From Cercophora sp. LCS_1 (lineage: Eukaryota > Ascomycota > Sordariomycetes > Sordariales > Lasiosphaeriaceae), in NCBI GenBank assembly GCA_036250225.1, contig JAPZLL010000026.1, forward strand, positions 62,001-126,000: a stretch of DNA of 64,000 nt. The letters are read 5' to 3'. This document shows positions 1-10,363 of the stretch, piece after piece. Every line of letters begins with the position of its first letter. Position 1 is the stretch's first letter. Under the pieces are notes generated by a model. That model was not told the origin of the DNA and searched no databases. It saw nothing but the letters and a program-made list of their open reading frames with translations. Made by a program: the position numbers and the translations under genes.

Positions 1-1453
1 ATTGCCTCGTAGATGTTGCCTCCGTTGGCACCCCCGGTTCGGGTGTACACCTTGTCAATGTATCGTCCGAGCAGAGGCGAAGCGACAGCCATAAGGATGA
101 TATTGACTGAGTACAGGAACGCCATGAGAGCGCCGAGCGTCGAGACTCGCTCCTCCTGGGACTCGATTCGCGTGAGCAACGCCTGGATGTAGGCGATGAG
201 TGAGACGTCTCCGGCGGACCAACACATGGATATGGGAAGCACCGTGGCTGCAGCGATCCAGGCCTGGGACACGTCGCCGGCAGGAGGGCGCCAGTAGGGC
301 AAGTACCAGATGGCGAGCAGCGTAAGGGCATCGAGCCGAAGCCATGGGATGGGGGTGGGGACCAAATCGTAGCTGAAGAGCACGAACAGCGCGCCAATCA
401 GCTCACCGAGGTTGGACCCTCCGATGATGATCTGGGACCACGACGATTCGCCTAGGTACCGACGGGCAACAGGGGGGACAATGCCGGATTCGAGGTAGCG
501 ATGCCCGTAGAGAGCAATGGTGTAAGCTGGCAAGAGCCAGAGAAACTTCCTCGAGGAAAAGAGAATCTTGCCACCGACGTAGATTGATTCGAAGAAAACC
601 ACGACGCTGTTGGATAGAGCTTTGAGGAAAGAGGTTCTACCAAGAGCGCCTCCGGACTCGCTCGTCTTGCTGGGGAGGCCAGAGTCCGCGAGGGTGTAGA
701 ATAAGATGGAGCAGATCGCAAAACATGGCGGGGTGATGAGGAAAGCCTTGTTGTTGCCGAGGGTGGGTATCAAACCTAGCGCTGAGCAAAACGCGGCGGC
801 CGTGCCGGAGAGCTCGTTGAAAACATGGACCTTGTATTGACATGAGAGATTAGCATGCGGTAGTCGATTTCTTTGGCTTGGCATACCAGTGAATCCATTG
901 TCCGAAGCTTCTTGACATTCCCACCCACAATATCTCGCGGAATGACCCGGCGGATCAGCTCGACCATGCCGAAAGCAATCCCGCAGATGGAGTAGATTGG
1001 GATAATGCCGTCGGTGTCGAATTTGCCGTAATACCAGTATTGGTTCTTGGGGTGTTTTCCAACCCCTCGATACGCTGCTGGCAGGAACAGTCCACCAGTT
1101 GCTCCATCTACAATCAGGAGGACGGCTGAAAAGATGGCGAACACGAGGATGGCCCCGGAAAGCACATTTTTAATTCGGTACCGCTTGATCAGCGGGGCGA
1201 TGAGAATGGAGCCTACAACCTGGAATCCCTGGTTCAGGCCGGTCAACAGGCCGATCCGCTCAAAGGTCTTGGCGGGTGTTTGGGAAGTGAGGGCGTCGTA
1301 GTCGTAGCGATTGGTGGCGAGTGCGATGACCGAACCGTTGAAAGCCTCGAGCCCAAATTTGTAGACGACGATTCCGAGGATGTAAACGGCGATGTTACGT
1401 CGCTCCACCGCCGTAAAGAGACGCCACGTCTCCGATATGGTGTTGAGACCCAT
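1..1453 (-). CDS. MFS transporter, C-terminus beyond the left edge
   Basis: Multi-pass membrane transporter of the major facilitator superfamily; substrate unknown. The start is the ATG at 1453 (MGLNTISETWRLF), followed by hydrophobic helices and the loop NRYDYDA typical of a fungal MFS family. Exon 1 runs 1453-887. An intron at 831-886 (donor GTATGC, branch GCTAAT, acceptor CAAG) joins RTMDSLV to HVFNELSGTAAAF, and exon 2 (830-1) continues as more membrane helices to GRYIDKVYTRTGGANGG and off the edge. I see no frame break. Long in-frame sequence upstream of 1453 is less convincing because it lacks membrane character. The family call is firm; the transported compound cannot be read from the sequence. 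Confidence 0.85.
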
Positions 1454-3119
1454 GAGGAGATATGACCGCGCAGAGCCCCAGAGTAAGATGTGAAAGAACC
1501 AACCAGATGCGACGGAGACTGGGAGATCGAGAAACCAAGAGGGGGGCGGGTTTGAGCTCTGGAGTTGAAGCGGCCCACGCCATGCTCGCTTCGTATAGGT
1601 GGAAGAGGCTGGTATTTGAGCTCCAACAGGACGCAATGAGCAAGGTATTGAGGACAGGCAAGAAACTCCATCTTTGTCGCTGGGCTCCATTCCATCGCAG
1701 TTCTGGCCGCCTTCCCCACGCCGCTAACGGAAACTTCCGCTATGATCAGGGAGAGATCATGCATCCAAATTCAGTAGTGAGCGAATGATGTACTTTTATG
1801 ACTGTTGCCCAGAGAGTAGGCTTGAAGATGGTGGGTTGCCAGGACTGCGAGCGTGAGGAGAATCTGTGCATCACGCTCTTTTGAGTCTAGCGACGGTCCA
1901 AGATGCTGAGATTGATTGATAAGATTGGACTGCCACGCCGAGCCCCGCGCCACAGGCCCTTGGCGTGCTTGCTGGAATACTGCCAAGGCGAATGGTGAGC
2001 ACCCAGAGAGCCACATCCAGAGCATCGTCCTGGTCACCTGGATGGACGCACGGCACCATGGTTTGTCAACAGATGGAGTAACGCGTTACATCAAGGTCCC
2101 CCGCGGAGGCCTCAATCTCATAAAACGGTAATCGAAGGCTAGTTTTGCCAACTCCGAGGCCTTGCATGTCTGGGATGGCGAGCTAGATTAGATGGAGGTG
2201 GTGAGATAGGCGCCCAACCTGGGCATCTCACACCCGTGATGGGTAGCCAATCGATGCACAAAGGGGTGATTGATATGATGGCCCTTGGGACTAGGTGCAA
2301 GCCATGGTGGGAAGGTTAGGTATCGAGCCGACTTGGCGCCCATAGCTTCATTCGAGTAGAGCTCCGCGACCGGACCAAGGGTCGATTGCTAGACGACACT
2401 GTCAGTCGCTTGAGGGTGGGAGGAACGAGGGCTATGACCGTCTGCGACGGCAGGAACCGGCTAAGGGCCGGTGGCGGGAAGCCGTGTATCCCAACGTCAC
2501 ACCGGACGAGCTGCCGATCCCGGCGCGTGACCTGTTCAGTTGCTTGGCTTGGCCGCACCAACAATGGACCAATTACGAGCCGTAAAGCTGCACTATCTCT
2601 GGAAACTGTCATGAGACTACACGCTGGGTTAACGTGCGCCTGCCCACGATATCACTTCGTCCGGGAGGTTTGCTCTTGATGGAGGCCCGGATATTGTGGA
2701 CGGAGAGACACCAGCTCCTGTGCAATACCTTACTTAGTCGGGAAGATTGCGATGTGCACCAAACCTGTCTATTTTTCCCTCTAGCAGTCTCATACCAAGT
2801 GGCGTGGCCAATAGCAATTGAGACGGTAGTAATGAGCGCGTGCTTCCGACCCTGACCCTGCACTTGTCCTACTTGGTACTATGGGTAGTCTTAGCATGTT
2901 CCGGCAACCCCCCAGAAATGGAGCAGGTCAACCCAATCAAGGCCTGGTTGCTGCCTGCAGGGGTCCACCCCCAACCCGTTCAAAACCCCGCTCGACACAC
3001 GTATGCTAAACCTCAACAAAGATTGACTTGACACAACCTGGATCACGTTTGACTTCGTCACGAAAAGCTGCACCAAACCTGAATCTCTCCAACTGACACC
3101 TATCGTGGTCATATCATCA
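1454..3119. other. Intergenic, no gene recognised
   Basis: About 1.7 kb between the divergent MFS gene and the F-box-like gene. Only short unconvincing open frames occur on both strands. It presumably holds both promoters; I see no repeat or RNA gene. Confidence 0.5.
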
Positions 3120-4178
3120 ATGACAAGCCTTTGCAATCTTCCCGCGGAGCTGATTGGGCAAATCGCCGACGGGTTATGCGTCAACCACGCGCAACACGGC
3201 TCGTTTCGGGACCGTGACTATTTTGACCACCACAGCCGCCCCGACCAACTCGGAGACCAAGTCGCGGGTCTCGCGGCGCTCGCCAACCTCTGCCGGACAA
3301 GCAAGCAGTTTCAAGACGTGGCTACATGGCGGCTCTACCACACGCTCGCACCCGGCTCGCGCGCCATGCCCAACTGGTGGCGTCTCGCCCGCACCCTCAT
3401 CACCCAGCCGCGGCTCGCCGCCTTCGTCCGCCACCTGCTGGTTCCCATGGCAGGCCCCTCTGAGCTCCCTCCAGCCGAGACCGTCCCGTCCGAGGTGACA
3501 GCCCACTTCGCCCAGCGCGCCGCCCTCGTCTTCCCCGACGCCATCGAGCTCGCCGACTCCCTTGCCGACCCCTCGAGCGGCCTCCACGACTCGGCCTTGC
3601 AGTCCCTCTTCACCATCCTCTGTCCCGAGGTGGAGACGCTTCGCTGCGTTGCCGACTCGACCGACTTCAACTTTACGCTGTGCACCCCGGGCAGTCTCCC
3701 CGCCCTGCGGTCGCTCGAGGTTGCGCATTGGGATCGCGCCAAAAACGGCTTTGATGCCGAGGCCGTGCTGCTGCTCTTGGACGCGGCGCCGGGTCTGGTG
3801 CATCTGCGGCTGGTGCAGCCGAGCGGCCTGCTTCCCGCGCCCGACCAAGATTGCGCCATGTTGCGGCGGGTCGAGGAGCTCGAGTTGGTGCGCGCCGCCC
3901 TGGAGGCGCCCGAGTTGGCCTCGTGGGTACGGGCGTGCCCGGCTCTGGAGAAGCTGCGCTACGAATGTGGCGGTGAGCGCTTTGGGGACGGCCAGTTCCG
4001 CCCCGGGGAGGCTGTCGAGGCCGTGGCGCGGCACGCACCCCGGCTAACCGAGTTTGTGCTCGACCTGGCCGAGTGGGAGGATGCGGGAGAATTGGCCGAT
4101 GACGAGCTGACCGAGGCCAAAGAGGCGTTGGAGGCGAGAGGTGTGGTTTGCAGGTTTTCCATCGGTCGCGGTAGCTAG
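3120..4178 (+). CDS. F-box-like protein
   Basis: Single-exon protein of 352 residues starting at the ATG at 3120 (MTSLCNLPAELIGQIADGL). The N-terminus fits an F-box: a Leu-Pro-x-Glu-Leu-Ile-x-x-Ile opening, then LANLCRTSKQFQDVATWRLYHTL around residues 55-80. The rest has leucine-spaced segments (LPALRSLEVAHWD, PGLVHLRLVQPSGLL, RVEELELVRAAL) resembling irregular leucine-rich repeats, as in F-box/LRR substrate adaptors of SCF ubiquitin ligases. The coding region is very GC-rich, which opens long meaningless frames on the opposite strand. It ends at TAG 4176-4178. The family is inferred from pattern, and the substrate is unknown. Confidence 0.75.
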   Translation: MTSLCNLPAELIGQIADGLCVNHAQHGSFRDRDYFDHHSRPDQLGDQVAGLAALANLCRTSKQFQDVATWRLYHTLAPGSRAMPNWWRLARTLITQPRLAAFVRHLLVPMAGPSELPPAETVPSEVTAHFAQRAALVFPDAIELADSLADPSSGLHDSALQSLFTILCPEVETLRCVADSTDFNFTLCTPGSLPALRSLEVAHWDRAKNGFDAEAVLLLLDAAPGLVHLRLVQPSGLLPAPDQDCAMLRRVEELELVRAALEAPELASWVRACPALEKLRYECGGERFGDGQFRPGEAVEAVARHAPRLTEFVLDLAEWEDAGELADDELTEAKEALEARGVVCRFSIGRGS

Positions 4179-4202
4179 GTAGGTAACTCAGGGGGAGGCC
4201 AG

Positions 4203-6371
4203 TTACAATTTCTCATGGCAAATTATGCGGGCGGACCAAATAGAATCAATCCCTTCTAGCTCTGCGACAAGGTATCGCGTAGGTGGTTTACGGCCGAGGG
4301 TGCAGGTGCCCTCTTCGACTTCTTTTTGCCATGTGTCTTCGACCCTGACCCAGGGAAACCTTGAGGCGAAGACGAGCTTTGTGTTTGCGATTGTTTTACC
4401 GAGCGCAACACCATAGATTGATGGCGGGAGAACTATGGATGAGTCGTTCAGCGAGTTTCTTGACATCTTGGCCAGGTTCAAGAAAACAGGCTGGGACACC
4501 TAATGTTGCGTCTATATATGGGGTATAATTCGTCAATGCAAAGTCACTAGTTGCACGAACCCCGCGAGAACTTCCTCGGGAGGACCATCTATCCAGTGCC
4601 CTTCGCCAACCAGGTAACCGTGACTAGGAAAATCACACTGAACCCGGGCGTTCCGAGGACCCCAATAACCTCGCTCAAACTGTGGAATTCCTTCCCCACC
4701 ATTCGCTTGAATATACTCACGGCGCACTTCCTCCTCTAGACCCGGTGGAGGCTTGGCATCGAGAGGACGTATGACTAAAACCTCACATGTGTAGCACACG
4801 CGAACAAGGACATCGCCCGGCCGTGTGTCGCGAGGGACTACTACGATGCTCGAAGATCCCTGTGCAAGTCGTTTCCCTATCCCCTCGTACAGCCTGACGA
4901 TACATTTGAAGGCATGATCGGCTGCGGCGTCATCAAAGGTTGGGCTATCCATATCAATACCAAATTCATCGTGGAGAAAGCCCGGGATCTCGTGAGGGCC
5001 ATCGCGCATCGTCGGGCCTCTGAGCCGGGGCCAAACACTCATAGGGATTCCCATAAGTTGATACAGTCGGTTGGCGCACTTAAAATGGTCTTTGGGTAGA
5101 GAGCCAAGCTGTCCCGCAAGTTCCTTTTTGTTGGAATACTCGTCCAAGAGCGTGCCTACCCGGTCAAAGGGCATGCCAATGAAGCTCAGAAAGTGGTGCT
5201 TTTCGAGAGCGAAATATTGCAACCCGTCCTGAGTAAGCGTCTCATCATAGTCCCGATGGTTGATTAACTTGTTTGAAGTCATCCATGCATAGAGACTTGG
5301 AGGTAATACCGTTTGCGGCTTCGGCGGAGGGCAGGTCCAGTCAGGGACCCATGAAGGCATGTTTGAACCGACCCGCTGGCGTTTGCGACGAATGGAGGCC
5401 TCTGCGATCAATTCGCCGAATCCCTTTGCCTCTAGAATGTATCGCGCACTATCGAAGAAGACACGCTCGACGGTCTTGGAGTAGTCCACAACGATGTATT
5501 TCTCACACATCGCCCGGTCCTGCGTCAGGCCGAGGTTTGCATAGACCAAATCTCTATCGTTGGTCGCCGCTACTCCCCTGCGACAGGCCAACAGGTCAAA
5601 TAGTGGCAGAGAGAATCGCTGCGCCTGGTTCTGGGTCATCATGACGAAAGGGTTTGCGTCATAGTTGGCAATCTCGGCCATTCCGTGAAGCCGCATAGCA
5701 TCGGCGACTTGCTCCATTCCAAGAAGGTTGCAAAAGGCGCTCCATCTTGCCCGAGAGGAAGCACTTTGCACCCAAGGATCTCGGGAGAGGGCCAGTTCCT
5801 GGAACACCCAAGCTCTCGTAAACCACGGCGCAGCCAGAATTTCTTGCCGCGCCTCTTCGAAGCCGGGTGGTTTCCGGTAATTGGCGGAATCCATTGCTGG
5901 TTCGGATCGGAGGTCGGAACGCAGTGCGAAATCTAGGGTGTCCCGGGCTTGGGAGCTGAGGAGCGGTAGGTGAATGATGGTGTGGCTAGCGGTCGAGTAA
6001 ATTCGTCCCATCAAAGCCACCTGTCGATTCTTCTCGCCTTGGTTGCATTGTTCGATACAGAGAGCATCTACCCAGATACGATGCGTGCGTGTTGTGTGGC
6101 GCATATCCCGAAGTGCCATGTCCAATGAGGAAGTGATGCCCAGGAGGTGGCCATCAAGATGGATCCGGCAGGACAGCCGGGGATCTCCCCAGCAGTACGA
6201 AAGGGCAGTGTACGATTCCAGCAGATCGGTGATACATTCGGACAAGGTTGTGTGAAGCAGGGTCCCTCTCAGGTCATCTTGTCTGGCCCCGGCTGGCGCG
6301 AGCAGGAGGAGTCGGATTGAATCGTCGCCATTGAGAGACTGGTACTTGAACGGGTCCTCTCCGTTATCCAT
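4203..6371 (-). CDS. HET-domain (heterokaryon incompatibility) protein
   Basis: Heterokaryon-incompatibility family protein; members trigger growth arrest or cell death on non-self recognition, though most are uncharacterised. The start is ATG 6371 (MDNGEDPFKYQSL). HET motifs are clear: YTALSYCWGD near residue 70, then RIWVDALCIEQ and NRQVALMGRIYSTASHTIIHL, then APWFTRAWVFQELALSRDPW. The first exon could end at its own stop at 4533, but a better model uses a 48-nt intron (4500-4547, donor GTGACT, TTGAC branch, acceptor ATTAG). That adds 98 residues (VSQPVFLNL to ICHEKL) in a clean frame, for about 706 aa. The second exon is less certain than the first. Confidence 0.85.
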
Positions 6372-6616
6372 GGTTATAACACCGAGGGATAGGAAGGGTC
6401 TTGCTGCAAGAGGAGAAGGGTATTTTGAGGTCTGGTCGGTGAACGAGGTGGTGTGCTGAAGCACTGGGAATACTTTCAATTGGAACCCAATGTCAGCCCA
6501 AGTTCCGCCACGTGACCTGAAACACGAGTGCAACATGATGCCAGCCCGGATATTTTGGGTCTTACGGTCATGGCCCCTCATCTTTGAGATGCTCGAATGA
6601 TAACGTCTGCCTCAAT

Positions 6617-7897
6617 CTAACCATCAATCACGTCGGTCTCTTTACTATCCTCCTTGACCGTCTCCCCTTGAGCAACATCTTGTACCAACCCCAAAGCTCG
6701 CATCCGCGCCGCGCTCACATCACCAGTGGCAGATCGTGGATCCTCCCAGGCTTTTTCATCAAACTCATCCAACCTCCGCCCGTTGCTCTTAGTCTTTCTC
6801 TTCTTGGCGGGGTGGCGCTTGGGGGAAACTTCGACCTCTTGGCCCCCAAAGATGGAGTCCTGACTATCGCCGGCAATGGACCCAGCCTTCCCCTCCTCTT
6901 TCGCCTTTGCTTCGGCCTCCTCCCTCGCCTTCCTCGCCTCTCTCTCCCGATCCAACCGATACTGCCGCGTCGCCTTATCCGCCTCGATCCGTCTTCGGAC
7001 CTGCGTGATCAACGTCTCATTCTCCTTCTTATCCTTGGCAAGCTCCTCGAGATACTTGTCCCGAGCCGTCTTCTCAAACTCGTCCTGATCATCCTCCTTC
7101 TTCTGCCTGTCTTTGGGCGCCAGGGTCTCCTTGCTCTCCCTCTCCTTCTCGTCAACAACCCGATAAACACCCAATCCCTCCAGGAACTCAGCCACCTCAT
7201 CGATCCTGCGCCCGTCCCAGGTCGCAGTGGTGACCTTGAACCCGCCCCGGATAAACCGATGTTTCGTATTCGCAACAATGCTGGTATTGACCTTGGTATC
7301 CTTGGTGTTGTCCAGCTTGCTAGCGACACCATACGCCGAGATATCCCTCGTCACTTCTCGTCCCTCACCATGCATGGCGACGAATCCAGCGAGTTTGGGA
7401 TCAACCAACGGGTCCTCCCACAACGGTGAACGCAACGTCTCGTTGAGGAACTCGCTGATAGCGAGCTCACCCTTGTTGCGGACGACGGCGGAAATCTCGG
7501 GGAATGACCCCATTGCCTCGTGCGCCGCGACGGCCGTCTCACCTTGGCCACCGAGTATGACATTTTGCAGGCCGCCGATGCGTCTGGCTTCCTGGAGTAG
7601 GACCTGCGTGATGTAGGGCGTCGAGGAAGGCAGGAGACCCACGGCGGCTTTGTCGGTGGCAGTGAGGTTGCCGTAAGGGCGAGCGCCTGTTTTGGCAAAC
7701 GGGAAAACCCAGCGGACGGTGGGGAATTGGGCGGCGAGTGTCTTGTGGCTTTTGGTCCGTTTGGATGCCAGGACCTTGGCGGGGAGTTCGTCGTCGGTGG
7801 TGGTGGGTGGGAAGCGGTGGAGGAAGACGAACGTGTGCGTGTGGCCGTTGGACGGCTCAACGACAAAAGGGGCGGCGAGAGTGTCGCGAAGAGCCAT
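6617..7897 (-). CDS. Alpha/beta-hydrolase-fold protein (APT/phospholipase-like) lacking the nucleophile, with charged coiled-coil tail
   Basis: Intronless, 426 aa from ATG 7897. Residues about 15-240 follow the acyl-protein thioesterase/phospholipase-carboxylesterase pattern: TFVFLHRFPP at the oxyanion strand, FPTVRWVFPFA, and the nucleophile elbow region NVILGGQGETAVAAHEAM. The usual Gly-x-Ser-x-Gly is replaced by Gly-Gly-Gln-Gly-Glu, so no catalytic serine is visible. Residues about 240-345 are highly charged and coiled-coil-like (Lys/Glu/Arg repeats, RRRIEADKATRQYR), a pattern seen before UBX-type domains. A basic KKRKTK stretch near residue 370 could be a nuclear signal. I infer a non-enzymatic scaffold or binding role. 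The fold assignment is moderately sure, the function unknown. Confidence 0.7.
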   Translation of the reverse strand: MALRDTLAAPFVVEPSNGHTHTFVFLHRFPPTTTDDELPAKVLASKRTKSHKTLAAQFPTVRWVFPFAKTGARPYGNLTATDKAAVGLLPSSTPYITQVLLQEARRIGGLQNVILGGQGETAVAAHEAMGSFPEISAVVRNKGELAISEFLNETLRSPLWEDPLVDPKLAGFVAMHGEGREVTRDISAYGVASKLDNTKDTKVNTSIVANTKHRFIRGGFKVTTATWDGRRIDEVAEFLEGLGVYRVVDEKERESKETLAPKDRQKKEDDQDEFEKTARDKYLEELAKDKKENETLITQVRRRIEADKATRQYRLDREREARKAREEAEAKAKEEGKAGSIAGDSQDSIFGGQEVEVSPKRHPAKKRKTKSNGRRLDEFDEKAWEDPRSATGDVSAARMRALGLVQDVAQGETVKEDSKETDVIDG

Positions 7898-8708
7898 TTT
7901 ATCTATGGGTGAGGTGTTGATGCCGTCTGTTGGGAGGTGGTCGGTTGTGTGAGGATGGGTCTGGGAGAATGGTGAAGAATGGAAAGAGATGCTCTTGGGG
8001 GGGGGGGGGGGGAGGTCAGGTTGACTTTATAGACATGGGAGAGAAGATGCGCATTCCAGGATTGAAGAATTTACGGTCCTGGGCGGGTTGGGTTTCCTGG
8101 TGGGTGGAGTGAAGGTCGTTGTTTCTCCCGAGTTCGAGCCGAAGTGCACGGCGTAAAAGGTGTTCGTCCGAAGTGCAGCGGGGTTCCACGACGTCCAAAT
8201 CGGGCTAGCGGGGTATCCGTGGTTTGACGGCAGCAAGGTTTTGAGGCAGCCACCATGCATGCAGGACGCCAAGAAAGTGTTATCCTCAGGACACAGCCAG
8301 ACGTGTGCCTCCTCCACCCCACCAACTAGCAAATGGGCAGTGTGGTTGGAGGAAATAAGCAACGTCACGTTTGTTTGCTCAGCTGGTAGGCCTCAATGCT
8401 GCTGTCAAGATGAAACTGAGTCACACGCATGAGCATCATTTGTTCCACCCGAACGCAAAGAAGGACGTCCATGAAGTTTCTTGAATCATGGATAAAATTG
8501 GTGGCAAAAAGAATGTCAAACCCCTTGTCAACAGCGTTCTGATAGACAAATTATCATGGTTCTGAAGCTTCGCAGTCTAGACAAGACCAACCAGAAGGAA
8601 AGGTCACACGAACCAACTCGAAACAAACTCTATTGTTAGGGCTCCCACAACCCCAATGTGAAAAACGGGTCACCTGAATTACCCAGGGAACCCTAAAATT
8701 CTCACACT
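7898..8708. other. Intergenic with a G16 homopolymer
   Basis: Region between the hydrolase-like gene start and the SDR stop. It contains a run of 16 G at 7997-8012, about 100 bp upstream of the start at 7897, plus unremarkable sequence. No gene recognised. Confidence 0.6.
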
Positions 8709-9745
8709 TTACAACCACTGCTTGTTCCCAAACTGCGAAAGGAAATCTCCGCCATTCCCCTTCTCAATGCTCGAATTGTCAATAACAGCTCTGACCTTAG
8801 TAACCGAACCCTCAGGCGTATCAGGACCCTCGAAATGCGGCGCGTACTCGGCAAATTTGGCCATCAATCCTCCCAGGCCCTGAAGCTGCTCCTCGGTCGC
8901 TAAAACCATCATTAGCAAAGCTCTCCAGATTCAGCGTGCCGAGTAACGCACAGTTCTTATAATGCCCAACCTCAACCATACCAGGCGCCACCGACAGAAA
9001 CAAGACACCCTGCTCTCTGTACTCGGCGCTGAACTTGGCTACGATCATGTTCAACGCCGCCTTGCTGGTCGAGTACAAAGCGGCAGGTGGGACGTCGTAT
9101 GTTCTGGTGAAGTCGGCGTCTGCGAAGCCGCTGGTAATGGCGACGACTTTCTTGGCCTGGCCCTTAAGGATGAGAGGGAGGTAGAGGTGGAAGAGGTGGA
9201 TGTTGGCGATGACGTTGATGTCGAAGAGGTCGCGCATTGTCTTGGTCAGTTCTTCTGGACGATCACCGCTGTTGTTTTTTTTTGTCAGGTTTGGTTCTCG
9301 ATGAGTCCCATTGGGGTTTGGTGGAGGCCTTACAGCTTGCTGATGGGATCGTAGGCGTCGAACATGGTGACGATGCCTGCGTTGGCAATCAGGTAGTCAA
9401 GAGAGCCACCGGTGATCTTGGCCGTATCCTCGGCTGATTTCTGTGCTTCACGTTAGTCTCGCTGTGAGTTTCCGAAAAGAAACGCCATTACCTTGAGAGC
9501 AACGTAGTCGGTGATGTCGGCTTCTAGAATGTGAATGTTGGTGCGGTCCTTGATGCCGGCATCCTCCGAGATCTTCTTGTCGGTGGCGGCCTTATTGCGG
9601 ACGATGCCGATGACAATGTTCTTCTCATCGGCAGAGTATTGGCGGATGAACTCGTACTGAAGAGTGTTAGTTGGGAGACATGGTGTTGGTGTAGAATTCG
9701 CACCCCGATGCCCCTGGCAACACCGGTGATCAGGCAGGAAGGCAT
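8709..9745 (-). CDS. Short-chain dehydrogenase/reductase (SDR)
   Basis: NAD(P)-dependent oxidoreductase of the classical SDR type, 273 aa in five exons: 9704-9745, 9492-9656, 9334-9440, 8952-9268 and 8709-8899. Introns of 47, 51, 65 and 52 nt have GT-AG ends and CTAAC/CTGAC-like branches. The start ATG 9745 is followed at once by the cofactor motif TGVARGIG. Also visible are the structural motif YLIANAGIV and the catalytic YSTSK with an upstream ITSGF serine. The last intron removes an apparent frame break and joins GHYKN to STEEQLQGL. The substrate is unknown. It resembles the C-factor/sniffer-like fungal SDRs that end in a short tail without membrane anchor. Confidence 0.88.
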
Positions 9746-10363
9746 GATGAAAATGTTGCTTTGGGTTTGAGTCAACAAGAGATTGGGTGTGGCTCAAGAA
9801 GTTACTGTGGATGTGGAGGATAGGATGTGTGAAACGAGGTGAGATGAAAATGTGAAGAGTTGTGTTTCGACAAGTTAGCCATGAGTTGGCAATGAAAATA
9901 TATACGCAATTGAAGCTCCATTTCACGTTTCGCTTTCCGAGTGTTTGTAATGATGCTTATGTGATAGTTGATTTTCATCCGTCCGGATTGCTAAAAGTCT
10001 CCATCGTGTTCTTCAAATCTATTGTCTCGACTGTCGGTTCTTGTTCACAAGTTGCCCTGGATCTGGGCCGAAAGTTGTTGTGCAGGACGCATGCCACTGT
10101 TGGTTGGAACAAACCCCTGTCTTTGTGGAAGATACCCCTGTCTCCGGCTGCAGTGCGACTCGAAATTCTGGGCAAAGGCAACTTGCGAGCAGGTGGGTCG
10201 GTCCTAGTCTAGTCCTTCGGGATTTCTAAGCAATCCCCCGCGAAGCACAACGGCCGCGACTTTCCTCGCTTCAGTATCCCACCGCGGCTTGCATATGGTT
10301 TGGAACATCGCCCATCACCAATGAGACCATCCATGTCCACAAGCCACAACGTCGGAGTGCAGG
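9746..10363. other. Intergenic, no gene recognised
   Basis: Divergent promoter space between the SDR and the fungal-trans regulator. One stretch near 10110-10190 reads weakly like a broken zinc cluster but does not meet the spacing (see rejected items). Confidence 0.4.

Noticed and set aside
3174..4034. Long minus-strand frame opposite the F-box-like gene
   Set aside because: Arises from GC-rich codon bias of the sense gene; no domain or hydrophobic pattern.
10110..10195. CLRLQCDSKFWAKATCEQV on the plus strand as a Zn2Cys6 cluster for the downstream regulator
   Set aside because: Cys spacing is wrong (C-x4-C), the last pair is C-E-Q-V and a stop follows; it cannot be spliced into the regulator in frame.
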